A stretch of 7,633 bases of DNA from Burkholderiales bacterium (GCA_947474415.1 CANJKD010000098.1:1-7633); one strand, 5' to 3'; shown: positions 1-6,346, counted from the first letter of the stretch. Numbers and translations are program-made. The notes: a model not told the origin generated them from the sequence alone.

Positions 1-1
1 C

Positions 2-280
2 ACCACCACCGGCCATTCGCAAGGTCTGGCCGCGCTCGCCAGCGTGACCGCCCATGAACTGTCCGAAGCGCGCTCCGACCCGGCCAACCCCGGCGCCTGG
101 TACGACGCCAGCGGCGCCGAGAACGGCGACAAGTGCGCGTGGACCTTCAACGTCCCGTCGGTCACCTTCACGGACGGCAGCAAATGGAAGCTGCAGGGCG
201 AGTGGTCGAACGCGGCCTACACCGCAGGCACAGGCTACCCGAACTCGTCGCTCCAGAAGGGCTGCCTTGACGGCCATTGA
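2..280 (+). CDS. C-terminal fragment of a secreted-type protein with HELSE motif (5' end outside window)
   Basis: The reading frame is open from the first bases of the window and stops with TGA at 278-280, so about 92 C-terminal residues are visible and the start lies outside. Visible motifs are AHELSEARSDP (residues about 18-28 of the fragment), then AWYDASGAENGDKCAWTF, and an end rich in Gly, Asn, Tyr and Trp finishing CLDGH. The pattern HEL(S/A)E-DP-AWYD-GDKCAW recalls extracellular proteins that carry a zincin-like HExxE sequence and resemble EXORDIUM/phosphate-induced-protein-1. From memory of that family, the His and Glu may bind metal, but no enzyme activity can be claimed. The two cysteines could form a disulfide, which would fit an exported protein. 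The next gene starts 22 bases downstream on the same strand, so co-transcription is possible. Coding status is likely; the family assignment is tentative. Confidence 0.75.
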   Translation, partial: TTTGHSQGLAALASVTAHELSEARSDPANPGAWYDASGAENGDKCAWTFNVPSVTFTDGSKWKLQGEWSNAAYTAGTGYPNSSLQKGCLDGH

Positions 281-302
281 AAGGCCTGCCCCTGCGCCCG
301 CC

Positions 303-848
303 ATGACCGGCACGCGGCAGCCCTTGCGCCGCGCCTGGTCATGGCTCGGTGTCGGGTCGATGGGCTTGTGCCTGATGGTGGCCAGCGCAACGGCGGCGGC
401 GCAAGACACGCGGCCGCGCGGTGTGGCCGGGCCCGCCAACGGCATGGCAACGCGCAGCGTGTCGCAGTATCTTGGCCTGGAACGCGCCCTGCAAGACGGC
501 ATCGACCAGCACGACCACCCCGCCGTCAGCAAGCTTCTCGCCGATGCTTTCGAAGCCCGGACGGCCGCCGATCAGGATGCGGCCAGTGCCGATGCCTGGT
601 GGCGGCACGAACTGGCGTCGGCTTCGCACCATCCTGTCGTGCGCAACCTGTCGGTGCGTGAGTTCGACGACCTGGCCATCGTCAGCTTCCTGCTCGATGG
701 CCGCCCTGCCCACCCGGGCGCCAAGGCAGAGCCGACGCGCTTTGTCGTCGATGTGTGGCGCCAATCTTCAGGCCAGCTGCTGACGCGCTACCAGGAGCGG
801 CCGGCCCACCCGCCGCCCGTGCCCGCACGCCCCAGCGGCCGCGAATAG
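303..848 (+). CDS. Exported NTF2-like (DUF4440/SnoaL-type) protein
   Basis: This gene encodes 181 residues. The N-terminus is a clear signal peptide: a basic start (TGTRQPLRR), a hydrophobic core at about 11-30 and an AAA|Q cleavage site near residue 33, so the mature protein is probably periplasmic. The mature part (about 52-165) has the rhythm of the small NTF2/DUF4440 fold: a helix with ALQDGIDQHDHPAVSKLLADAFEA, a middle segment with a WW pair, then strands with LSVREFDDLAIVSFLLDG and RFVVDVWRQSSGQLLTRYQE. The closing VDVWR...G.LL.RYQE is typical of that fold. The tail (about 167-181) is Pro-rich and probably disordered. Members of this fold range from enzymes to ligand-binding proteins, so no substrate can be given. 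The ATG at 303 is the first in-frame start after the preceding stop and the only one giving an intact signal peptide; there is no good Shine-Dalgarno sequence, which fits read-through from the upstream gene. Confidence 0.8.
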   Translation: MTGTRQPLRRAWSWLGVGSMGLCLMVASATAAAQDTRPRGVAGPANGMATRSVSQYLGLERALQDGIDQHDHPAVSKLLADAFEARTAADQDAASADAWWRHELASASHHPVVRNLSVREFDDLAIVSFLLDGRPAHPGAKAEPTRFVVDVWRQSSGQLLTRYQERPAHPPPVPARPSGRE

Positions 849-857
849 GGTGACAAG

Positions 858-873
858 GGCATGAATTCATGCC
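858..873. repeat. 16-bp perfect palindrome
   Basis: GGCATGAATTCATGCC reads the same on both strands with no spacer and starts 9 bases after the stop codon of the NTF2-like gene. With no loop bases it makes a poor hairpin, and no T-run follows, so it is not a standard terminator. It could be a binding site for a dimeric protein. Function is unknown. Confidence 0.6.
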
Positions 874-941
874 GAAACATCAGCCGCTGAACGGCCCCCG
901 TGTTGACACGCGAGCCGGTGGATCGACCCACGAATTGCCGT

Positions 942-960
942 CATGTTGCGCTGCAACATG
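942..960. promoter_or_regulatory. 8-3-8 inverted repeat, candidate operator
   Basis: The arms CATGTTGC (942-949) and GCAACATG (953-960) are exact reverse complements around GCT. The right arm touches the GGAG ribosome binding site (961-964) of the possible small ORF at 972. In DNA it could be an operator; in RNA it would be an 8-bp stem that could hide the ribosome binding site. TGC-rich dyads of this look are reported for PhaR-type regulators of polyhydroxyalkanoate genes in Proteobacteria, but no such gene is present here, so that link is only a guess. Confidence 0.45.
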
Positions 961-971
961 GGAGTTCGAAG

Positions 972-1082
972 ATGGATCATGGGCAGTTGCTGGGGCGGCT
1001 CGTTTGGTTGAAGCAAGAACTCGCGGCGCTGCGGCCGGTGAACGAACAGTGCAGCGATTCGATGCTGCCTTTTGTCACCTGA
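972..1082 (+). CDS. Possible small protein, 36 residues, unknown
   Basis: ATG at 972 is preceded by GGAG at 961-964 with a 7-base spacer, a good ribosome binding site, and the frame ends with TGA at 1080-1082. The product begins MDHGQLLGRLVWLKQELAAL, an amphipathic helix-like stretch, and ends in a short Ser/Met/Pro-containing tail. Third codon positions are mostly G or C, like the neighbours. An in-frame upstream start at 900 would give 60 residues but has no ribosome binding site and would run through the inverted repeat at 942-960. I do not recognise a family. It could equally be a chance ORF or the remnant of a longer gene; it lies between the NTF2-like gene and the glycosyltransferase on the same strand. 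Confidence 0.3.
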   Translation: MDHGQLLGRLVWLKQELAALRPVNEQCSDSMLPFVT

Positions 1083-1153
1083 CGCGCGGCTGAACAGGCC
1101 ACGGCCCAGCCACTGTCACAGCCAGGTCACGCCGTGCTGCGAGCATCGGCCGC

Positions 1154-2377
1154 ATGGCCGGTTCCGCCCCCAACAGCAAGACCATCGAGCTGTTCTACTT
1201 CAACGCCGGCGGCGGTCACCGTGCCGCAGCGACGGCGCTCGAATCGGTGATCCGCGACCAGGGGCGGCCCTGGCAGGTGCGCTGCGTGAACCTGTTCGAG
1301 GTGCTTGACCCCACAGGGCGGTTCCAGCGCGTCACCGGCATGGCCCCGGAAGCGGTCTACAACCGCCGCCTGGCCGCCGGCTGGACCGTCGGCCTGGCCC
1401 AGGAGCTGAAGCTGCTGCAAGGCCTGATACGGCTCGGCCATGCCGCCATCGTGCGGCGGCTGCGCCAGCACTGGCTGCACACCCGGCCCGACATGGTCGT
1501 CTCGCTGGTGCCGAACTTCAACCGGGCCCTGTTCGACAGCGTCGCCGGCACCTTGCCGGGCGTCCCCTTCGTGACCGTGCTCACTGACCTCGCCGACCAC
1601 CCGCCAAACTTCTGGATCGAGCCCGGCCAGGCCCAGCATGTGGTGTGCGGCAGCGCAAAAGCGGTGGCGCAGGCGCGCGCCATGGGCTGCGCCGAAGCGC
1701 TGATTCACCGCACGTCCGGCATGATCATCCGGCCCGACTTCTACGACCCCTCGCCGGTTGATCGTGACGCCATGCGACGGCAGCTCGGTCTGGCCCCGGG
1801 GCGGCCAACCGGCATCGTGATGTTCGGCGGCCATGGCGCGGCGGCGATGCTGCACATTGCAACAGAGCTCGACGACGTGCAGCTCATCCTGATGTGCGGC
1901 CACAACGAGGCACTGGCCAGCCGGCTGCGCGGCTTGAAATCAGGCGCGGCGCGCGCCGTGGTCGGGTTCACGCCCGAGGTGCGCCGCCACCTTCAACTCG
2001 GCGACTTCTTCATCGGCAAGCCCGGCCCCGGCAGCCTGAGCGAGGCGGTGCAGCAGGGCTTGCCGGTGATCACCTCGCGCAACGCCTCGACACTGCCGCA
2101 GGAACGCTTCAACACCGACTGGGTGCGCGAACACGGGCTCGGCATCGTGGTCGGTTCGATGCGAAAGCTGCGGCCGGCGGTGACCCAATTGCTGGGCCGG
2201 CTGGACCAGTTCAAGGCGAACGCGCGCCGCATCGACAACCGGGCCGTGTTCGAGGTGCCCGACATTCTTGCGGCCATTCTTGAGCCCGGCGAGCGGCCCG
2301 TTGCCAGGATTCCGGCAAGCGCCGCGGCGGCGCTGGGTCAGTTCATCTCGCCCCAGCCACTGGCAATGCGCCGGTAG
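1154..2377 (+). CDS. MGDG-synthase-like glycosyltransferase (GT28 family, GT-B fold)
   Basis: The product has 407 residues. The N-terminal domain opens with a beta strand followed by NAGGGHRAAA (GGGH at 19-22), the acceptor-side signature of monogalactosyldiacylglycerol synthases and the related bacterial diacylglycerol glycosyltransferases. The C-terminal domain starts near residue 220 with GIVMFGGHG and carries the nucleotide-sugar site FIGKPGPGSLSEAVQQGLPV (GKPGPGSLSEA at 288-298), the counterpart of the Gly-rich/Glu motif of MurG. The likely reaction is transfer of a sugar from a UDP-sugar to a lipid acceptor such as diacylglycerol at the inner face of the cytoplasmic membrane; sugar and acceptor are inferred only from family. 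There is no signal peptide. Length is normal for the family and no key motif is missing. The ribosome binding site is weak, but the ATG sits just before the first strand. The 3' end overlaps the convergent small gene by 40 bases. A MurG-like LPS or glycolipid transferase is the main alternative. Confidence 0.88.
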   Translation: MAGSAPNSKTIELFYFNAGGGHRAAATALESVIRDQGRPWQVRCVNLFEVLDPTGRFQRVTGMAPEAVYNRRLAAGWTVGLAQELKLLQGLIRLGHAAIVRRLRQHWLHTRPDMVVSLVPNFNRALFDSVAGTLPGVPFVTVLTDLADHPPNFWIEPGQAQHVVCGSAKAVAQARAMGCAEALIHRTSGMIIRPDFYDPSPVDRDAMRRQLGLAPGRPTGIVMFGGHGAAAMLHIATELDDVQLILMCGHNEALASRLRGLKSGAARAVVGFTPEVRRHLQLGDFFIGKPGPGSLSEAVQQGLPVITSRNASTLPQERFNTDWVREHGLGIVVGSMRKLRPAVTQLLGRLDQFKANARRIDNRAVFEVPDILAAILEPGERPVARIPASAAAALGQFISPQPLAMRR

Positions 2378-2556
2378 CGCCCGAGTTCGTCCAGCGCGCC
2401 AGCCGGCACTTCTTGGTCAGTGCCTTCCAGCAATTCAGCACCCAAGATCGAAGCGATCGTCTCGCGGGATGCCTTGCAATTGGCATGGCGCAAGTGACCG
2501 ATTTCGCTGTCGAAAATTTGGAATGAATAGACAATCACGGTTTGGCGATCTTCCAC
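2338..2556 (-). CDS. Small protein of unknown function, 72 residues
   Basis: The frame ends with TGA at 2340-2338. It could begin at TTG 2601, but the GTG at 2556 is preceded by GGGAGGA (2569-2563 on this strand) with a 6-base spacer, a near-perfect ribosome binding site, so I choose GTG and a 72-residue product beginning (V)EDRQTVIVYSFQIFDSE. It has mixed charged and hydrophobic composition (VIVYSFQIFD, then SRETIASILGAELLE, then ALDELGRYRR), with no signal peptide or membrane segment, and looks like a small folded cytoplasmic alpha/beta protein. I do not recognise the family. It lies 94 bases downstream of the SulP gene on the same strand and could be the last gene of that operon. Its last 40 bases are antisense to the end of the glycosyltransferase gene, so the two transcripts converge. 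Confidence 0.72.
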   Translation of the reverse strand: MEDRQTVIVYSFQIFDSEIGHLRHANCKASRETIASILGAELLEGTDQEVPAGALDELGRYRRIASGWGEMN

Positions 2557-2650
2557 TTTGAATCCTCCCGGCAACTCACGCACCCGGTGTGCGGTTTCCA
2601 ATTTTCCACAGTGGCGTCATGCGATCAACCCCCTACTTCGTGCAGCGACG

Positions 2651-4348
2651 CTATCGCGGCGGGCTCGGCGCGGGGATCGGCGCTTCGGCCGGCCAGCGGT
2701 GCGCGTGGGCGGCATCGGCAACGCTCCAGTACATGCGCTCTTCCGCACCCACGCCCTGCGGGTTCCAGCGCGCCAGCAGCTCGCGCACCGGCTCCTTGAC
2801 GCGCGTCAGCACCAGCCCCTTGCCCATGGCGCGCAAGCGGTGGTCGAGTTCGAGCAGGCACTCGACGGCCGTGCTGTCGAGGTCCGAGCTTTCTTCCAGG
2901 CTGAGAACCACGGTGCGCAAGTCATCGCGGTGCTGAACGCGGGCCATCACGTCGGCCACCACCCGCTCGGCGCTCGCGAAGAACAGCGGCTCTTCGGGCC
3001 GCAAAATCAACAGGCCGGGAACAGCCGCCACACCCTCGTGTGCGCCGAGCACCACGAAGTTGCGCGACGCACCCAGCTCGCCCAGCTCATGCAGCACCGG
3101 CTGGCTGAAACGCCGCATCGCATCGAGCATCGACAAGGCAATCGCAATCAACATGCCGTGCAAAACACCGAACGCCAGCACGGCGAGGACCGCGCCCGCC
3201 ACCAGCAGGCGGTCACGCTGCATGCGCCACAGATCGAGCAGCGGCTGCGGGTTCAGCGCGTGCCACAACGCGCTGATCACGGCCACCGCCAGCACCGGGC
3301 GCGGCAACAGGTGCAAGGCCGGCAGGGCCACGGCGAGCACGACCGCGACCACGGCCAGGGCAAACACCCCGGCCCAGCGGCTGCCGGCCCCGGCGCTCGC
3401 ATTCGCTGAACTGGCCGAGAAGCCGGCGCCGACCGGCATGCCTTGCAGCAGCGCCGAGGCCACGTTGCAGGCGCCCAGCACCATCAGTTCCCGGTTCGCG
3501 TCGAGCGCGTCGCCATGCACCAGGGCCAGGCTGCGCATGCTGCCCCACGACTCCGCGAACACCAGCACCACCACGCCGAAAGCCAGTTCGCTGATCTGCA
3601 GCCAGTCGTGCAGCGGCAGGTCGGGCAGGCCGAGGTGGAACGCTGGCAATTGCACCGCGCCAACCTCTTCGACGCCCAGAGATTTCAAGTCGAGCAGGCG
3701 TGCCGCGATGATGGCCAGCACGATCACCACCATCGACGCCGGCAGCTGCGGCCAGCGCCTCAAGCCCGTCACCGCCGCACCCGCCACCAGCGCCACCGCG
3801 ACGCTGCAAGCGTGCCACGCCTGCACATGGGTGGCACCGAACAGCAGCACGCGCAGGGGGTCGCCACCGGCACCCGCCGGCAGCGCGAAGCCCAGGGCAT
3901 CGGGCAGTTGCCGGATCACGATCGACACCGCCAGCGCGAACGCGAAGCCGCGCAGTACCGGGCGCGACACGAAGGCCGACAACTGGCCTTGCCGCGCCAC
4001 GGCGAGCAGCATCAACACCGCCCCGGCCACCAGCACCAGCGCCATCAGGGCCTGCAGGTAGGCGGCACGGTCAACGCCCGCCGCTGCGGCGGGCAAGGAC
4101 AAGACCGCCGCCGCCGACAAGGTTGCGGTCGACGACGTGGGCGCGACGATGGCGAACCGGCTGCCACCGAACAGCGCGTAGATCGCCAGCCCCACCATCA
4201 CGGCGGTCAGCGCATGCACGACCGGCAGCCGTGCCAGCCCGGCATACGCCACCGCCTCGGGCAGCAGCAGGCCGGCAACGCACAAGCCGGCGGCGAGGTC
4301 CCGCCAGCGCGAGGCTGGCGGCGCCTGGCCAGCTGATTCGTCAGGCAC
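2651..4348 (-). CDS. SulP-family anion transporter with C-terminal STAS domain
   Basis: This 565-residue protein is a membrane carrier of the SulP/SLC26 family, which moves sulfate, bicarbonate or other anions across the inner membrane. It opens with a short cytoplasmic end and then the family hallmark, GLCVAGLLLPEAVAYAGL (21-38) and SRFAIVAPTSSTATL (63-77), followed by many hydrophobic segments up to about residue 400. A soluble STAS domain follows at about 435-550, with the typical DLDSTAVECLLELDHRL at 489-505; the Asp-Ser-Thr spot is where anti-sigma-antagonist-type domains are phosphorylated or bind partners. Length is normal for the family. The start is GTG at 4348, inside the end of the DUF2252 gene (8-base overlap), preceded by GGGGA six bases upstream, so translational coupling is likely. 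The substrate cannot be read from the sequence. The C-terminal tail is Pro/Ala-rich. Confidence 0.92.
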   Translation of the reverse strand: MPDESAGQAPPASRWRDLAAGLCVAGLLLPEAVAYAGLARLPVVHALTAVMVGLAIYALFGGSRFAIVAPTSSTATLSAAAVLSLPAAAAGVDRAAYLQALMALVLVAGAVLMLLAVARQGQLSAFVSRPVLRGFAFALAVSIVIRQLPDALGFALPAGAGGDPLRVLLFGATHVQAWHACSVAVALVAGAAVTGLRRWPQLPASMVVIVLAIIAARLLDLKSLGVEEVGAVQLPAFHLGLPDLPLHDWLQISELAFGVVVLVFAESWGSMRSLALVHGDALDANRELMVLGACNVASALLQGMPVGAGFSASSANASAGAGSRWAGVFALAVVAVVLAVALPALHLLPRPVLAVAVISALWHALNPQPLLDLWRMQRDRLLVAGAVLAVLAFGVLHGMLIAIALSMLDAMRRFSQPVLHELGELGASRNFVVLGAHEGVAAVPGLLILRPEEPLFFASAERVVADVMARVQHRDDLRTVVLSLEESSDLDSTAVECLLELDHRLRAMGKGLVLTRVKEPVRELLARWNPQGVGAEERMYWSVADAAHAHRWPAEAPIPAPSPPR

Positions 4349-5546
4349 CGAATTCCCCGGCGTCGAACGCGGCGTTGAAGGCGGTGGCGTCTTGGCGAAC
4401 CTGGGCCGCGCAGTCGTGCGAGGCGCCCAGCAGCGAGGCCTTCCATTTGCGGCGCTGCCCGAAGTCGATCAATTCATCGGCCGCGGCCGAGCCGTCGCGG
4501 CCGGCGCTGCGCAACTGGGCCCACGCCAGCATCTGCGCCATCGTCACGACCACGGCCTCGATCTCGCCCGGGGTGCGGCCGGCGCCGGTGAACCTGACGC
4601 GGTCTTCGCTCGGTTGCAGCGCCCGCAGCACATAGGGCGCCTCGGTGAAGAGCACCGGCTGCAGGAAGGCCATCGACACCGCCTGCTGGCGATGCTGCAG
4701 CGCCACCACCCGGTGCGCTTCGCTGTCCCAGCGGGGCTGGGCCAGCTTCAGGTGCGGCAGCAGCGACGACGGCAGCGCCTGCTTCATGTCGAGCAGGTCG
4801 TTGCCGTCGGGCGAGCCTTTGCCCTCGACCAGGATGGCGAAGCGATCGACGCCGAGGCTGCCGGTGCCAGCAACGCGGCGTGCCACGTCGAGCACGCGGA
4901 AGAACGCCGGCTGCGGCTGGCTTTCGGCGAACTCGCGCATGAAGTTCTCGACGGCCGCGCGCTGCGCGGGGTCAACCGGCAGAGCCTTCCTGCCGTCTGC
5001 CAGCAGCCAACGCCGGCCGTGCTTGACCAGCGTGCGCGAACCGAGAAAGCCCACCCGGGTTCGCGCGCGCAAGCCATCGAGCAGCTCGCGCACCATGCCT
5101 TGCGCCGTGTCGCGTTCCACCCAGTAGGCCTTGCCCGTGGCCAGCGAAGACGCATAGGCATCGACAACCGCCTGGCACATTGCCTGCACCCTCGCTTCGG
5201 GCAAGGCCATGCCTTCAAGCCCGACCTGCAAGCTCGTCAGGAAGCGCACCAGGTCCCAGCTGGCGGGCGCCAGCGCGGATTCGTCGAAGTCGTTGACATC
5301 GAAGTAGACCTGCCGGTTGTCGCCCTTGTAGCTGCCGAAGTTCTCAAGGTGAAGGTCGCCGCACACCCAGACCGCCGGCGCCGTCTTGAAGACCCCGCCG
5401 CTCGGCAGCCGGTCGTAGAACAGGTGGCAGCTGCCGCGCAGGAACGCGAACGTGCTGGCGCGCATCGCGCGGTACTTCATGGCCAGGCGCTCGGGCTCGC
5501 GGCCGGCGTTGAAGATCTGGATCTGGCGGACAGCGGCTAGGCGCAT
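4341..5546 (-). CDS. DUF2252 family protein (kinase-like fold)
   Basis: The 401-residue product matches the DUF2252 (COG4320) pattern: FNAGREPERLAMKYRAMRAS (12-31), FAFLRGSCHLFYDRL (33-47), then GDLHLENFG (63-71) and FDVNDFDES (82-90). The last two resemble the catalytic HGDxxxxN and metal-binding D-x-D loops of aminoglycoside-phosphotransferase-like kinases, with the order and spacing seen in this family. The family's biochemical activity and substrate are, to my knowledge, unknown, so phosphotransfer is an inference. There is no signal peptide or membrane segment, so it is probably cytoplasmic. ATG at 5546 gives the usual N-terminus of this subgroup; no clear ribosome binding site precedes it. 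The stop codon lies inside the start of the SulP gene (GTGCCTGA), so the two proteins are probably made in linked amounts. The first gene of this minus-strand block, it is transcribed away from the lipoprotein gene. Confidence 0.88.
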   Translation of the reverse strand: MRLAAVRQIQIFNAGREPERLAMKYRAMRASTFAFLRGSCHLFYDRLPSGGVFKTAPAVWVCGDLHLENFGSYKGDNRQVYFDVNDFDESALAPASWDLVRFLTSLQVGLEGMALPEARVQAMCQAVVDAYASSLATGKAYWVERDTAQGMVRELLDGLRARTRVGFLGSRTLVKHGRRWLLADGRKALPVDPAQRAAVENFMREFAESQPQPAFFRVLDVARRVAGTGSLGVDRFAILVEGKGSPDGNDLLDMKQALPSSLLPHLKLAQPRWDSEAHRVVALQHRQQAVSMAFLQPVLFTEAPYVLRALQPSEDRVRFTGAGRTPGEIEAVVVTMAQMLAWAQLRSAGRDGSAAADELIDFGQRRKWKASLLGASHDCAAQVRQDATAFNAAFDAGEFGA

Positions 5547-5807
5547 CGCGGCACGGGCGGTGTCGGGTGCCCGCCAGGTGGTTCAGGGCCTCGATTGTGA
5601 GTGACGCGGCCGACGCTGCCCAGCCCACGCAAGAACCCCGGCTGAATGGCGTCGCCCGGTTCGACATGCGCACCATCTTGGGCCGGGCCGGGCCGCGAGT
5701 GCGGTGACACCGGGGGTCGATCAGCTGTTCTGAACGTTACATGCGGCGTGTCAACAGCGATCGCGGCAAAACGTTTGATCACCACTGGCCAACACTTGGG
5801 GATTCGC
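5547..5807. other. Divergent intergenic region between DUF2252 and lipoprotein genes
   Basis: These 261 bases must hold the promoters for both divergent units. It contains a threefold tandem GGGCC repeat at 5680-5694 and a possible 36-residue ORF at 5597-5707 (see separate entry). From about 5725 to 5807 the composition is less GC-rich, as expected for a promoter zone, but I found no convincing -35/-10 pair on either strand and no terminator. Confidence 0.5.
5597..5707 (+). CDS. Possible small protein or N-terminal gene remnant, 36 residues
   Basis: GTG at 5597 follows AGGG at 5585-5588 with an 8-base spacer, and the frame ends with TGA at 5705-5707. The product begins (V)SDAADAAQPTQEPRLNG and ends GRAGPRVR; its start is acidic and its end basic. 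About 83% of third codon positions are G or C, as in the neighbouring genes. I recognise no family. It may be a true small protein, the truncated start of a lost gene, or chance in GC-rich DNA. The GGGCC triplet repeat lies inside it. Confidence 0.22.
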   Translation: MSDAADAAQPTQEPRLNGVARFDMRTILGRAGPRVR

Positions 5808-6311
5808 ATGGTGGTGGAGCAAAAGCAAGGCGTGCATGCGCAAGGCGGGCACGGGTGCCATGTGCCCAGCGGCTTTCGAACAGCCGCCCGTCGCGTGGCT
5901 GCTGTGGTGTCGTTGGCTGCACTGGTGAGCCTGTCGGCGTGCGGGGGAGGCGGGGGAGGCGTCACGTTTGACATCGGCGTCGTCGTCGCCGGTCAACCCG
6001 TCCCGGGCGTCGTGGTTCAACCGGGCGCTGCCCAGAGCATCACCCTGAGTGCAGGGCAGTCCATCGAGCTGGACGCCAGCGAGCCCGTCGTGTGGACGCT
6101 GCAAGTGGGTGGCAGCGCGGTCACGGGCATCAACACCAGCGTGTACTACCAGGGCGTCACCATCACCGAGACGGCGCTGAGTTCCTCGCGCATCGCGCTC
6201 GACACTTCATCGGCCTTTTTCCTGCCAGCACCTGTGCCGATCACGCTCACCGCCGTCTCGACCTATGACGCTGCACTGGTGGCGACGGTGAATGTCTTGA
6301 TTACCAACTGA
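5808..6311 (+). CDS. Lipoprotein with poly-Gly linker, function unknown
   Basis: The product has 167 residues from ATG 5808, which has a good ribosome binding site (GGGGA at 5798-5802, 5-base spacer). A lipoprotein signal is clear: basic TAARR, hydrophobic VAAVVSLAALVSL and lipobox LSAC with the lipidated Cys at residue 45, followed by six glycines. The 29-residue stretch before the hydrophobic core is unusually long; a GTG at 5862 would give a standard 26-residue signal (149 residues in all) but has a weak ribosome binding site, so the start is uncertain. The mature part is rich in Val, Ser, Thr and Gly, with alternating strand-like segments (VVVAGQPVPGVVVQPG, QSITLSAGQSIELDAS, VPITLTAVSTYDAALVATVNVLITN), suggesting a small beta-sandwich. 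It should be anchored to a membrane on the periplasmic or outer side. I recognise no specific family. It is transcribed divergently from DUF2252. Confidence 0.78.
   Translation: MVVEQKQGVHAQGGHGCHVPSGFRTAARRVAAVVSLAALVSLSACGGGGGGVTFDIGVVVAGQPVPGVVVQPGAAQSITLSAGQSIELDASEPVVWTLQVGGSAVTGINTSVYYQGVTITETALSSSRIALDTSSAFFLPAPVPITLTAVSTYDAALVATVNVLITN
5941..5958 (+). repeat. Two tandem copies of GCGGGGGAG in the lipoprotein gene
   Basis: The 9-base unit GCGGGGGAG occurs twice in a row directly after the lipidation Cys codon and encodes the glycine run. Replication slippage by whole units would keep the frame and only change the linker length. G-rich Gly linkers after the lipobox are common in this bacterial group. 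Confidence 0.7.
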
Positions 6312-6346
6312 CACATCAGAACGCGCAGCTCTCGATGCTGTCGGCC

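Noticed and set aside
903..931. Plus-strand TTGACA at 903-908 as a promoter for the small ORF or the glycosyltransferase
   Set aside because: No -10-like hexamer at 16-18 bases; the sequence there is GC-rich.
869..1093. 74-codon plus-strand frame from ATG 869
   Set aside because: Its start lies inside the 16-bp palindrome, it has no ribosome binding site, and the other frame (972-1082) has the better one.
3060..4336. Long plus-strand reading frames opposite the SulP gene
   Set aside because: They are antisense shadows of a clear SulP gene in high-GC DNA; their products are Arg/His/Gln- or Ser/Thr/Ala-rich without domains.
4392..5540. 382-codon plus-strand frame opposite the DUF2252 gene
   Set aside because: It mirrors DUF2252 almost end to end; the product is His/Arg/Gln-rich with no known motif, while the minus strand has clear family motifs.
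5727..5754. Minus-strand TTGACA (5754-5749) with CAGAAC 16 bases downstream, as promoter of the DUF2252 operon
   Set aside because: The -35 is perfect, but the -10 matches TATAAT at only three positions and the start codon is about 180 bases away.
5783..5802. Sigma-54-type promoter (TGGCC...TTGG) before the lipoprotein gene
   Set aside because: The spacing is one base short and the invariant GC of the -12 element is missing.
5941..5960. G-quadruplex in the G-rich lipoprotein segment
   Set aside because: Two of the four G-runs have only two Gs, and the sequence is fully explained as a Gly-codon repeat after the lipobox.
5537..5974. 145-codon minus-strand frame across the divergent region
   Set aside because: Pro/Arg/Thr/Cys-rich composition, overlaps the lipoprotein signal region antisense and the start of DUF2252; no family likeness.
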